DNA of 64,000 nt from PVC group bacterium (GCA_024231215.1 JAAEQR010000072.1:1-64000); one strand, 5' to 3'; positions 51,404 through 59,523 are shown, numbered from the stretch's first letter. Program-made: numbers and translations. The notes: generated by a model from the letters alone, not told the origin.

Positions 51404-52429
51404 ATGCTAAGATTTATGAGTGCAGGCGAATCACATGGAGAATGTATGGTTGCTGTTTTAGAAGGGCTACCTGCTGGATTATTGATTAGTAAAGATGTTA
51501 TTAATCGTGATTTAGCGCGTCGTCAGCAGGGATATGGACGTGGCGGTAGAATGCAGATAGAAAAAGATTCTGTAAATATACTATCCGGGAGTAAAGGCGG
51601 AAAAACTATTGGCAGTCCTTTGACACTGATGGTCAAAAATAAAGATTTTAAAATTAACGAACTTCCTGCTATTAGTGAACCCCGTCCGGGGCATGCTGAT
51701 TTTGCCGGAGCAGTAAAATATGGATTTTCAGATATTCGTTGTGTTTTAGAACGTGCTTCCGCACGAGAGACAGTGGTTCGGGTTGCGGCTGGGGCAGTGT
51801 GCAAGATTCTTTTGGATGAATTTGGGATTAAAATAAAAAGCAAGGTAATTAGTGTTGGCGGCCAGAAGAATAAGCAGCGGATTAAAGAGGTGATAGACAA
51901 GGCCAGAAAACACGGAGATACTTTAGGCGGAATATTTGAAATAGCAGCTGAAAATGCTCCGGTAGGTTTGGGAACACATGTGCATTATGATCGGCGCTTA
52001 GATGCGCGTTTGGCAGGAGCCTTAATGTCTATTCAAAGTATCAAGGGAGTTGAAATCGGATTGGGATTTGATGTATCTCAGAGGCCGGGATCTAAGGTTC
52101 ATGATGAGATATTGTATTCTAAACAAAAAGGATTTTATCGTAAGACAAATAATGCTGGTGGGTTAGAAGGCGGAATGAGTAACGGTGAGCCGATAATCCT
52201 TCGTTGTGCGATGAAACCGATTGCTACTTTGCAGAGTCCACTGTCGACAACAGATATAAAAACAAAAAGAAAAGTAAAAGCGTCTATCCAGCGTTCGGAT
52301 GTGGCTGCGGTAGAGGCTGCAGCTGTTGTCGGAGAGGCAATGACGGCGATTGTTCTGGCGGAAACGGTTTTAGAAAGATTCGGCGGGGACGATCTGAAGA
52401 AAATAAAGAAAGCATATAATTTAAGATAG
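51404..52429 (+). CDS. aroC: Chorismate synthase
   Basis: Converts EPSP to chorismate with reduced FMN. ATG 51404 gives MLRFMSAGESHGE, the family start; GGGAGAAGA lies five bases before it, so ATG 51389 is rejected. The 341-residue protein shows RRQQGYGRGGRMQIE, the PGHAD-containing RPGHADFAGAVKYG, and RASARETVVRVAAGAV. Together with aroE it is the only shikimate-pathway gene seen here. Confidence 0.95.
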   Translation: MLRFMSAGESHGECMVAVLEGLPAGLLISKDVINRDLARRQQGYGRGGRMQIEKDSVNILSGSKGGKTIGSPLTLMVKNKDFKINELPAISEPRPGHADFAGAVKYGFSDIRCVLERASARETVVRVAAGAVCKILLDEFGIKIKSKVISVGGQKNKQRIKEVIDKARKHGDTLGGIFEIAAENAPVGLGTHVHYDRRLDARLAGALMSIQSIKGVEIGLGFDVSQRPGSKVHDEILYSKQKGFYRKTNNAGGLEGGMSNGEPIILRCAMKPIATLQSPLSTTDIKTKRKVKASIQRSDVAAVEAAAVVGEAMTAIVLAETVLERFGGDDLKKIKKAYNLR

Positions 52430-52464
52430 TAAAAATATATGTTAAACCATATCAGCAGGCTACG

Positions 52465-52484
52465 CCCCCTTGCCTACGGCAGGG
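52465..52484. repeat. Imperfect hairpin CCCCTTGCC/GGCAGGGG
   Basis: In the aroC-DUF4416 gap, CCCCTTGCC and GGCAGGGG form a stem with one bulged base and a 3-base loop. A TTG at 52470, which would extend the next gene, falls within it, which argues against that start. GC-rich against its surroundings. Confidence 0.5.
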
Positions 52485-52535
52485 GACTATTTCTCTTCAA
52501 AAATTGCAGATAATGCTACTACGAAATTTTTTATT

Positions 52536-53075
52536 ATGGGTTTTCCTGTAAAACATGAAAAAGTAAAATTGATTATAGGTCTTATCGGAAAGAAAGACCT
52601 TTTTGATTCCATCCAAAAAATACTTACTAAAAAGTTCGGTTTGATTGATTTTGAAAGTGATCCTCTGGAATTTAATTTCACTAATTATTATGAATCGGAA
52701 ATGGGGGCCGGTCTTAAACGTAAATTCTTGAGTTTTAAGAAAGAAATTAAACCGCTGAGCCTTCCGGATATAAAGCTTTATACCAACAAAATAGAAAAGA
52801 AGTTTTTAAATTCATCAGGGAAACGACGGGTGAATATTGATCCTGGATATCTTAGTTTGTCAAAATTGGTTTTAGCAACAACCAAAGATCATCAACATCG
52901 GCTGTATATAAATAAGGGTATTTTTGCGGAAGTGACACTGCGTTATCGGGATAAAACCTTTACACATTGGGAATGGACATATCAGGACTATTGTACGGTT
53001 GAATATATAAAAATATTTAATCATATCCGAAACAATTTTATAAAGAGAAAGAAAAGGAAGATAGCCAATGTATGA
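52536..53075 (+). CDS. DUF4416 family protein
   Basis: From ATG 52536 the product has 179 residues beginning MGFPVKHEKVKLIIGLIG, the usual DUF4416 start. FESDPLEFNFTNYYESEMG, GLKRKFLSFKKEI, KRRVNIDPGYLSLSKLVLAT, GIFAEVTLRYRDKTF and WEWTYQDY follow the family closely. Nothing is known about its biochemical function. No SD precedes this ATG. Confidence 0.85.
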   Translation: MGFPVKHEKVKLIIGLIGKKDLFDSIQKILTKKFGLIDFESDPLEFNFTNYYESEMGAGLKRKFLSFKKEIKPLSLPDIKLYTNKIEKKFLNSSGKRRVNIDPGYLSLSKLVLATTKDHQHRLYINKGIFAEVTLRYRDKTFTHWEWTYQDYCTVEYIKIFNHIRNNFIKRKKRKIANV

Positions 53076-54195
53076 TGAGGATGATAGCAGGACGTATTGT
53101 CGTATTCGCGATAAATTTTTTTTTATTAACTGTGGAGTTACTGCATTATTTTTTGTTATTATGACCTTTAGTTTTTCTGTGCCGTTATATCAATTTGTGA
53201 TGGCAATGACAGAAAATTCAGTCATTGTTATTACTATATATACATTTATTTTCTATATTGCTTATTTTATCTTTACCTTTGGGTTAAAATATTATGTGGA
53301 ATTTTTTCTTAAGCAGAAACTAGGGATGTTGGAACAGGAATTATCTGTTTGGATAAAAGATGTAGTAAAAAAAGAAGCGACTATTTTTTGTATTTTTCTT
53401 GTTTGCGTACAAATTATTTACTTTCTTCTGGAAACTCATGGGCACTGGTGGTGGTTATGGGCGGCAAGTATCTATATTGTGTTTAGTGTGGGTAAAGATA
53501 TTTTGCCTGGGGCTATCCTCCCGTTATTTATGAAATATAGTCAGCTTAGGGATGATTTTCTGAAACAGAGGCTAATATCTTTATCCGGAACGGCTAATAT
53601 TCGTATAGATAATGTTTATACAGTGCTCAGCTCCGGCGGAGTAGGCTTAGGATCAAAAATTTTTGTTGATCCGATAATTAACCGCAGAATTATTTTAACT
53701 GATACAGTACAGGATTATTCTCCGGAAGAGATAGGAGTTTTATTAGCGCATGATTTGGCACATCATTACTATGGGCATTATTGGAAGATGTTATTACTAA
53801 AGGTAGTTATGGCTTTATTGGGCGCTTTTATTATTGGAGTATCTTTTGATTATCTGGCTCGGGGAATTGGTTTTGTCCCGATTTCCAGCATTGCTTCTTT
53901 TCCTTTGATGGCGATTTTAATCTATGCAGTTCTGTTGATATTTATGCCGATATATAATAGCTTTAGCCGGGAGATGGAGCAGGATGCGGATAATTTTGCT
54001 TTGCAAATTACTAAATCTCCGGACGCTTTTGGTTCTGTAATAGTTCGCGATTCTCAACAGAGATTGATAGATTCTAATCCCAGGCGTTTTATTGAGATAA
54101 TGCTGTATAAAGAACCATCTCCGAATAGAAGAATTTCCATGGCTGAAGACTATGCACAGGAATTGAGTTTTCAAAACCGCAAACGAACATTTTAA
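53068..54195 (+). CDS. M48-like (Ste24/CAAX) membrane peptidase with HDxxH
   Basis: The 375-residue protein has four N-terminal hydrophobic segments and two in the C-terminal half. The metal motif reads LLAHDLAHHYYGHYWK: His228 and His232 are in place but the catalytic Glu is Asp229. The third-ligand motif EQDAD (Glu304, Asp308) and the preceding NRRIILTDTVQDYSPEEI are family-like. Activity is therefore doubtful or altered. It overlaps the DUF4416 gene by eight bases and precedes the CDF gene by three. Confidence 0.8.
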   Translation: MYDEDDSRTYCRIRDKFFFINCGVTALFFVIMTFSFSVPLYQFVMAMTENSVIVITIYTFIFYIAYFIFTFGLKYYVEFFLKQKLGMLEQELSVWIKDVVKKEATIFCIFLVCVQIIYFLLETHGHWWWLWAASIYIVFSVGKDILPGAILPLFMKYSQLRDDFLKQRLISLSGTANIRIDNVYTVLSSGGVGLGSKIFVDPIINRRIILTDTVQDYSPEEIGVLLAHDLAHHYYGHYWKMLLLKVVMALLGAFIIGVSFDYLARGIGFVPISSIASFPLMAILIYAVLLIFMPIYNSFSREMEQDADNFALQITKSPDAFGSVIVRDSQQRLIDSNPRRFIEIMLYKEPSPNRRISMAEDYAQELSFQNRKRTF

Positions 54196-54198
54196 TAT

Positions 54199-55431
54199 AT
54201 GAAGATTTCTTTAATAAATTTTTTAATTAAAAAATTAGATTTGCAGGATAAAGATGCAATGGATCCGCAGGTCCGTGCCCGTTATGGATATCTTGAGGGA
54301 TGGGTAAGCGTGAGTGTGAATTTTCTGCTTTTCACAGCCAAAATCATTATTGGCGTAATTAGCGGCAGTATAAGTATTATAGCTGATGCTATGCATACAG
54401 TTTCGGATGTAGCTACTTCCGGAGTAGTAATCTGGGGATTTAAAATAGCTGAAAAACCTGCGGATAAAGAACATCCTTTTGGTCACGGTCGCATGGAAAA
54501 TATCGCGGCATTGATTGTTGCGGTGTTAGTATGTGTGGTGGGATTGGAAATATTACAGGAAGCTAGTGTTCGTATTGTCCATCCATCGGAAGTGAAAACT
54601 AACGGTGTGATGCTTTTGATCCTTATTATATCTGCTTTAGCCAAAGAATGGCTGGCTCGGTTTTCTTTTACTTTGGCAAAAAGAATAGATTCACCGATTT
54701 TAAATGCAGACGGCTGGCATCATCGTGGGGATGCTGTTTCTACTATCTTGGTTATTGGTGCAGTTATTGGTGCTATGTTTAAATTATTTATTCTGGATGC
54801 AGTATTTGGGATCATGGTCGCCGGATATATTATATATACAGGATTCAGAATAGTGAGAGAATCAATTGTTTATTTATTAGGAAAAAGAGCAGATGACCAG
54901 CTATATAATAAAATATACATGATTGCTGAGGCTGTAGATGGAGTAGAGGGGGTGCATGATATTGTTGTGCATGATTACGGTACACATAAAGCAATATCAT
55001 TGCATGTGGAAGTTGCTCGCGGTTTAGATTCAGAGAATGCTCATCGTATTGCGACAACAGTTGAGACTAGACTGGCTAAGAAGATAATATCAAGCCCTAT
55101 TGTGCATATTGATCTTAAAAAAAAGAAGCAGCAGAAGAGAAAAGTTTCTCCGCAAAAGGGGGTTATAAAAAACATCATTAAAAAATATCCGGAAATATTG
55201 CAATTTCATGGAGTTCAGATATGCAGTAGTGAGAGCGGTGATTTTTTAAATCTGCATATTGTTATTCCTAAGATTATTAATGTGGAGCAATCCCATGAAT
55301 TAGAGCATGAACTTAAAGAAGAACTAAATACAAAATTTAAAGAGTATTTAATTAATATTCATATTGAACCCTGTGACTCAAAATGTGCATTGTGTCCGCA
55401 GGATTGTAAATTAGCGGAAGAAGGGTTATGA
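54199..55431 (+). CDS. Cation diffusion facilitator with two C-terminal domains
   Basis: CDF proteins export Zn2+, Fe2+ or similar ions in exchange for protons. Six membrane segments lie in residues ~30-230. TM2 has ADAMHTVSDV and TM5 has WHHRGDAVST, an HxxxD pair in each, plus HPFGHGRMEN. A first cytosolic domain (~235-305) is followed by a second similar domain (~320-390), and the end carries Cys392, 396, 399 and 403 (CDSKCALCPQDC). The duplicated domain and Cys cluster are unusual. Confidence 0.88.
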   Translation: MKISLINFLIKKLDLQDKDAMDPQVRARYGYLEGWVSVSVNFLLFTAKIIIGVISGSISIIADAMHTVSDVATSGVVIWGFKIAEKPADKEHPFGHGRMENIAALIVAVLVCVVGLEILQEASVRIVHPSEVKTNGVMLLILIISALAKEWLARFSFTLAKRIDSPILNADGWHHRGDAVSTILVIGAVIGAMFKLFILDAVFGIMVAGYIIYTGFRIVRESIVYLLGKRADDQLYNKIYMIAEAVDGVEGVHDIVVHDYGTHKAISLHVEVARGLDSENAHRIATTVETRLAKKIISSPIVHIDLKKKKQQKRKVSPQKGVIKNIIKKYPEILQFHGVQICSSESGDFLNLHIVIPKIINVEQSHELEHELKEELNTKFKEYLINIHIEPCDSKCALCPQDCKLAEEGL

Positions 55432-56351
55432 AAAAGAAAAAATTTAAATCAGGATTTGTTGCATTCTTGGGTAAGCCAAACGTGGGGAAATCCACGCTTT
55501 CAAACTATTTTTTAAAAGAAAAAATTTCGATTATATCGCCAAAACCTCAAACAACGCGTGATAATATTCGCGGTATTCTTCCCGGAGAGGGGTATCAGAT
55601 AATTTTCGTTGATACACCTGGTGTTCATAAGCCTCGAACATCTTTAGGAGAATACATGGTGGATATGGCTGTAGAAGCTGGATTTGATGCAGATGTGGTT
55701 TTGATCATTATAGATGCTTCAAGTGGAATAACCGGTGAAGATCGTCAGATCTTCAATTTATTAAAAAAGAAAAGCAAACTTTTTAAGGATAAAAAAAATA
55801 TCCTGTTGATAAATAAAACAGATCTTATAAAAAATAATAGAATTTTAGAACTTATTGATGAAAGCCAGAGAGCACTAAAAGAGATAAATATTGCCGAGTA
55901 TATACCTATATCTATATTAACTGAGCAGAATTTAGAGCTTGTTTTGAATAAAATTGTTGAATATTTACCCGATGGGCCGGCTTATTACCCGGACGACCAA
56001 CTTACTGATAAAAACGAGCGGTTTATTGCCGCAGAGATGATCAGGGAACAGGCACTTGAATTGTGTCATGAGGAAATACCGCATTCTATAGCAGTATTGG
56101 TTCATGCTATGAAGGATAACCCGGGGCGCAAGACAGTGGTTCAGGCGGATATTTTTGTAGAAAGGGATAGCCAAAAGAGTATAGTTATTGGAGAAAACGG
56201 CCGGATGTTGAAAAAAATAGGTACTGCGTCTCGATACCAGATAGAGAAATTTTTAGATCGGGGTATTTATCTTGAATTAAGGGTAAAGGTTCAGAAGCAT
56301 TGGCGTAAAGATAAGGACTTTTTGCGACGATTAGGATATAGTAAAATTTGA
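55428..56351 (+). CDS. era: GTPase Era
   Basis: Era binds the 3' end of 16S rRNA during 30S maturation. The 307-residue protein has G1 GKPNVGKST, G2 in PQTTRDNIRG, G3 DTPGVHKPR, G4 NKTD, and a C-terminal KH type II domain with IGENGRMLKKIGTASR. It overlaps the CDF gene by four bases. The preceding G-domain loop contains a run of Lys residues (KKKSKLFKDKKN). Confidence 0.95.
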   Translation: MKKKKFKSGFVAFLGKPNVGKSTLSNYFLKEKISIISPKPQTTRDNIRGILPGEGYQIIFVDTPGVHKPRTSLGEYMVDMAVEAGFDADVVLIIIDASSGITGEDRQIFNLLKKKSKLFKDKKNILLINKTDLIKNNRILELIDESQRALKEINIAEYIPISILTEQNLELVLNKIVEYLPDGPAYYPDDQLTDKNERFIAAEMIREQALELCHEEIPHSIAVLVHAMKDNPGRKTVVQADIFVERDSQKSIVIGENGRMLKKIGTASRYQIEKFLDRGIYLELRVKVQKHWRKDKDFLRRLGYSKI

Positions 56352-56467
56352 TATAATCCTAGATAATTTAATTTTTGATTGACATCATCTGGGCAAATCG
56401 TGTAAAAAGTAAAAACAAGGGGCAGTAACCAAGTGTTGCTGTCTTGAGGGCTAGTTTAAATATTTTA

Positions 56468-56496
56468 TTGACAAAAAAAGACAATTGTGCTACTCT
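56468..56496 (+). promoter_or_regulatory. Sigma-70-type promoter for the porin gene
   Basis: TTGACA (56468-56473), 17-base spacer, TACTCT (56491-56496). Transcription would begin near 56503, at the foot of the first leader hairpin, giving a leader of about 225 bases. A second TTGACA at 56379-56384 with TAAAAA at 56403-56408 is a weaker upstream candidate. Confidence 0.65.
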
Positions 56497-56498
56497 GC

Positions 56499-56680
56499 GA
56501 CTATAGAAGTATGTAGGGTACTTCTATGCAAAAGAGGCTTTATAATCATCATAGATAACTTTAATATGGCAAAGAGGGAGGTGGGTTAAAAATCGCCAGG
56601 GGTTATTACGATTATGATGATCATGATATGAAAAGGTAATATCCGGGCAACTATAGGAAAACAGACTTCTATAGTCCTGG
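56499..56680 (+). promoter_or_regulatory. Structured 5' leader of the porin mRNA
   Basis: Several perfect helices compete. ATAGAAGTA (56503-56511) pairs with TACTTCTAT (56519-56527). The same 5' arm, GACTATAGAAGT (56499-56510), also matches ACTTCTATAGTC (56665-56676). That 3' arm can instead pair locally, ACTATAG (56650-56656) with CTATAGT (56669-56675). ATCATCATA (56545-56553) matches TATGATGAT (56613-56621), which overlaps another stem GGTTATTAC/GTAATATCC (56601-56609/56636-56644). It ends ~35 bases before the AAGGAGGAA site. No known riboswitch consensus was recognised. Confidence 0.5.
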
Positions 56681-56727
56681 TTTAGTGTATAAAAAAAACA
56701 AGTAATATTTTAAGGAGGAAATTAATC

Positions 56728-57993
56728 ATGAAGCGATTTTTAACCGTATTATGTGCGTTAAGCATAGTAGCTTTAATGGCTATGCCGGCACTAGCTGAAG
56801 TACAGAATATTAAATTAGGTGGTAGCATTGGAATCAGAGGATTTTACCGTGATAACACAGGTGCGGCAACATTTGCAGACACAACATCTGCTGATTTCTA
56901 TAACAGCTATACAACTATAGATGTGGCAGCTGATCTTACAGACAATGTGGCAGCAAATGTTTCATTGATCAATGAAAGAGATTGGGGTGTAACCAGCACT
57001 AATGTCACATCAAACAGAGCATACATCACATTGAAAGAAATGCTGTATTCTCCGTTGACAATTAAAGCCGGAAGAATGCCAGTGGTTCTTGCTGATGGTT
57101 TGATGGTTGGTGACGGTACTGCGACTACATTAACTTATGACAACTATTCTATCCAGAATGAGTTTGATACAATTCATGGTATTTTGGATTATGATCCGTT
57201 GACATTGGTTATCGGAACTTTGAAGTTAGTTGAAGGAATTAATGGAGCAGCTTTAAATGGCGGAGATGTTGACGGTTATTTAATTGATGCGATTTATAAA
57301 CTGGATGATTACCAGGCAGTGTTAGATACTTATTTAGTTGCAGCTCATTATGACAGCCCGGCTGTAGGTTTATTGAATGGTCCTGCAAATAACAGTACAC
57401 AGGGGACAGATATATATGGTTTAGCAACTAGATTGACCATGGAAGTATCTGAAGGCGTAGGCTTAGATGCTGGTATTGGTTATCAGTTTGGTGATTATAT
57501 GAAGACAGCTACTCAATCCAGAGATCTAAAAGCATATGCAATTCAGCTAGGTTTAGATTATGCGATTGAAGCTGAATATTCTCCGAAAGTTGGAGTTAAG
57601 TATTTGTATCTTTCTGGAGATGATCTTGCGGGTAATGGCGATTTCAAAGGATGGCTGCCGTTGGTTGAAGGACAGATCAATGGGGTTATCATAGATGCAA
57701 ATACCAACACAAATTCAATCAACTTAAATGCTAGTCTTGTTCCTATGGACAGACTGACATTAGATGTTGATTTGTGGTTCTTCAACTTAGCTAAGTCACG
57801 TGCTGCACAGACTGCTGCATTGAGCACAAAAAAAGATGTTGGTACAGAGATTGATATCGCTTTAAAATATGCTTATACAGAAGATGTAAGCATGGGCCTT
57901 ACTCTTGCTTATTTCATGCCGGGTGATTATTATAGAAACGGTTTTGATAAGACAGCAAAAGAAATTATTGCTGAAATTGGCGTAAAGTTCTAA
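56728..57993 (+). CDS. Outer-membrane beta-barrel porin-like protein
   Basis: A signal peptide ends at Ala23 (AMPALA-EVQ). The mature part alternates short amphipathic strands and turns (LGGSIGIRGFYRD, ITLKEMLYSPLTIKAGR, AYTEDVSMGLTLAYFMPG) and ends ...EIGVKF, the aromatic C-terminal signature for insertion by BAM. The layout recalls alginate-export-like or general porins of about 400 residues. Substrate unknown. It is a single-gene unit with its own promoter, leader and terminator and a strong AAGGAGGAA site, consistent with high expression. Confidence 0.8.
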   Translation: MKRFLTVLCALSIVALMAMPALAEVQNIKLGGSIGIRGFYRDNTGAATFADTTSADFYNSYTTIDVAADLTDNVAANVSLINERDWGVTSTNVTSNRAYITLKEMLYSPLTIKAGRMPVVLADGLMVGDGTATTLTYDNYSIQNEFDTIHGILDYDPLTLVIGTLKLVEGINGAALNGGDVDGYLIDAIYKLDDYQAVLDTYLVAAHYDSPAVGLLNGPANNSTQGTDIYGLATRLTMEVSEGVGLDAGIGYQFGDYMKTATQSRDLKAYAIQLGLDYAIEAEYSPKVGVKYLYLSGDDLAGNGDFKGWLPLVEGQINGVIIDANTNTNSINLNASLVPMDRLTLDVDLWFFNLAKSRAAQTAALSTKKDVGTEIDIALKYAYTEDVSMGLTLAYFMPGDYYRNGFDKTAKEIIAEIGVKF

Positions 57994-58010
57994 GTATTAA
58001 TTAACGATTA

Positions 58011-58044
58011 AAAGCCCTCATCCTTTTGGATGAGGGCTTTTTTT
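58011..58044 (+). terminator. Strong rho-independent terminator after the porin gene
   Basis: AAAGCCCTCATCC (58011-58023) pairs with GGATGAGGGCTTT (58028-58040) around TTTT, and a T run continues to 58044. A 13-bp perfect stem with tetraloop is the best terminator in the window. Confidence 0.95.
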
Positions 58045-58118
58045 ATATGGAGTAGTAATATAGCAATAAACGTCTCGCAATAATTATACGCCTTTTTTAT
58101 GGAGTTTTTGCGGAGAAT

Positions 58119-58161
58119 GCTTAGTTATAACTATTTTTATAATAATAAGTTATAACTAAGC
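58119..58161. promoter_or_regulatory. Tandem palindromic sites upstream of cheW
   Basis: GCTTAGTTATAACT (58119-58132) and AGTTATAACTAAGC (58148-58161) form a perfect 14-bp inverted repeat with a 15-base spacer. Each arm also contains the self-complementary decamer AGTTATAACT, so there are two identical palindromes 25 bp apart, centre to centre. They lie about 90 bp upstream of the promoter at 58250. Two binding sites for a dimeric regulator, or a large hairpin, are possible. The rest of the 58045-58249 gap is AT-rich with no gene. Confidence 0.6.
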
Positions 58162-58249
58162 TGGTATTTTTTTTTAAAAAAATGGTGTTAATTGTTTTTA
58201 TTTTGAAGTTTTAGATTTTAAAGAGAAATAAATACCGAGGATTTTCTCC

Positions 58250-58278
58250 TTGACACTAAGAAATTTTTGTAGTATAAA
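58250..58278 (+). promoter_or_regulatory. Promoter for the chemotaxis operon
   Basis: TTGACA (58250-58255), 17-base spacer, TATAAA (58273-58278). The start would be near 58285, leaving a leader of ~68 bases with GGGAGGGAAGAGG before the cheW ATG. This is the only clear promoter in the 359-base gap between the porin and cheW. Confidence 0.8.
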
Positions 58279-58352
58279 ATAATCATAATCCTAATCTTAG
58301 CAATGTGTTCAGAGAAAAAGGGGATAACTGAAATTTTGGGAGGGAAGAGGCT

Positions 58353-58859
58353 ATGCCTGAAGACCAAAACATAAAGCAAGAAGTTCAGATGGTTGTGTTT
58401 AGAATCAAGGACGAAGAGTTTGGGGTAGAAATCAGTCAGGTGAAAGAAATATTAAAACTTGTTCCGATTACCCGAATGCCGAAATCCCCAGTGTTTATCG
58501 AAGGAGTAATCAATTTAAGAGGACAGATTATAACCGTAGTAGATTTGGCAAAACGGTTTGATCTTTTATCACAGGGTAGAACTGAAACCTCTCGTATTAT
58601 GGTAGTAGAAGTGGGGGAGAATACAGTAGGAATGATTGTTGATTCTGTGTCGGAAGTGTTGCGTCTCTCCTCAGATGATATTGAAAAAACTCCTGCACTT
58701 ATTGAAACCAACGTGCATGAGCGTTATTTAAGAGGTGTTGGTAAAATTGATGATCGTTTATTAATTCTTCTGGATTTAAACGAAGTGTTAAGCCAGGAGG
58801 AAATTCACACGATGGCAAAGCATACAGAAGCCATGGGTGAGAATACTGAAAAAGAATAA
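58353..58859 (+). CDS. cheW: Chemotaxis adaptor CheW
   Basis: CheW couples receptors to CheA. The 168-residue protein has MVVFRIKDEEFGVEISQVKEIL, PITRMPKSPVFIEGVINLRGQIITVVDLAKRF and DSVSEVLRLSSDDIE, all standard. An N-terminal ~9 and C-terminal ~25 residue extension are slightly charged. It opens the cheW-Y-D-B-A-C run. Confidence 0.95.
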   Translation: MPEDQNIKQEVQMVVFRIKDEEFGVEISQVKEILKLVPITRMPKSPVFIEGVINLRGQIITVVDLAKRFDLLSQGRTETSRIMVVEVGENTVGMIVDSVSEVLRLSSDDIEKTPALIETNVHERYLRGVGKIDDRLLILLDLNEVLSQEEIHTMAKHTEAMGENTEKE

Positions 58860-58891
58860 AAATGACTAGAGGAATGGAAGGAGCGTAGATT

Positions 58892-59266
58892 ATGGCAGTG
58901 AAAGTGTTGGTTGTAGACGACGCGGTTTTTATGCGTAAAATGATCGGCGATATTCTAAAAAAAGAAGGCTACGAAGTCATTGGTGAAGCAGAAAACGGTC
59001 AAGAAGCAGTTGATAAATATGAAAATCTTACGCCCGATTTGGTAACTATGGATATCGTTATGCCAAAGGTAAATGATATGGACGGAATCGGTGCTGTAAA
59101 GAATATAATGGAAAAAGACGGGAAAGCAAAAATTTTGATGGTTAGTGCTATGGGACAGCATGCATTAGTGGTAGAAGCGATTCAGGCTGGGGCAAAAGAC
59201 TTTGTGACAAAGCCATTTCAGCCGTCACGGGTATTAGAAGCGGCAAAGCGTGTTTTAGAGAGCTAG
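58892..59266 (+). CDS. cheY: CheY-type response regulator with loop insertion
   Basis: The 124-residue receiver has VLVVDDAVFMRK (acidic pair), phospho-acceptor Asp54 in VTMDIVMP, Ser/Thr in MVSAMGQ and Lys in FVTKPF. After MPK there are three extra residues (Val-Asn-Asp) before MDGIGAV, in the loop after the phosphorylation site, which ordinary CheY lacks. It is nearest to the CheY of CheC/CheD-containing systems. GGAAGGAGCG precedes the start. Confidence 0.92.
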   Translation: MAVKVLVVDDAVFMRKMIGDILKKEGYEVIGEAENGQEAVDKYENLTPDLVTMDIVMPKVNDMDGIGAVKNIMEKDGKAKILMVSAMGQHALVVEAIQAGAKDFVTKPFQPSRVLEAAKRVLES

Positions 59267-59433
59267 ACTAGTGGTCATTTTAAAATTGTTAAGAGAGAAA
59301 ATTGAAACAGAAAAAAAGATGGGAAAAATTCGAAAGAGCATCAGACGATAATATTATCAGTGCACTAATATTATTTTTATTATATAAATTTTATATTTCA
59401 AAAAAGATTCCCGTGCTAAATGTTCGGGCTAAT

Positions 59434-59469
59434 AAAAAAGCTGGCAATTTGTTATGTGCCGGCTCTTTT
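59434..59469 (+). terminator. Terminator-like hairpin between cheY and cheD
   Basis: AAAAAAGCTGGCA (59434-59446) pairs with TGCCGGCTCTTTT (59457-59469) with one G-T pair, a slight offset and a 10-base loop, followed by T/A-rich sequence. It could terminate or attenuate transcription after cheY. The remaining 257-base gap holds only a doubtful 62-codon frame. Confidence 0.55.
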
Positions 59470-59523
59470 AATATGCTTTCCAACACATAAAAATATTCCC
59501 ATGTAAGATTTTAAGGATAAAGA

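Noticed and set aside
52204-52419. Cys- and Gly-rich + strand frame inside aroC
   Set aside because: It is an out-of-frame shadow of the well-conserved chorismate synthase gene.
52470-52535. TTG start extending the DUF4416 gene
   Set aside because: It falls in a small hairpin and adds residues not found in the family, which begins at 52536.
56540-56570. TATAATC...ATATGG, reminiscent of the purine riboswitch core
   Set aside because: The invariant GTTTCTACC and second-loop sequences of that riboswitch are absent and the spacing is wrong; the gene downstream is a porin.
59302-59490. A 62-codon + strand frame between cheY and cheD
   Set aside because: It starts at a TTG without a ribosome binding site, has no family resemblance, and its 3' half coincides with the terminator-like hairpin at 59434-59469.
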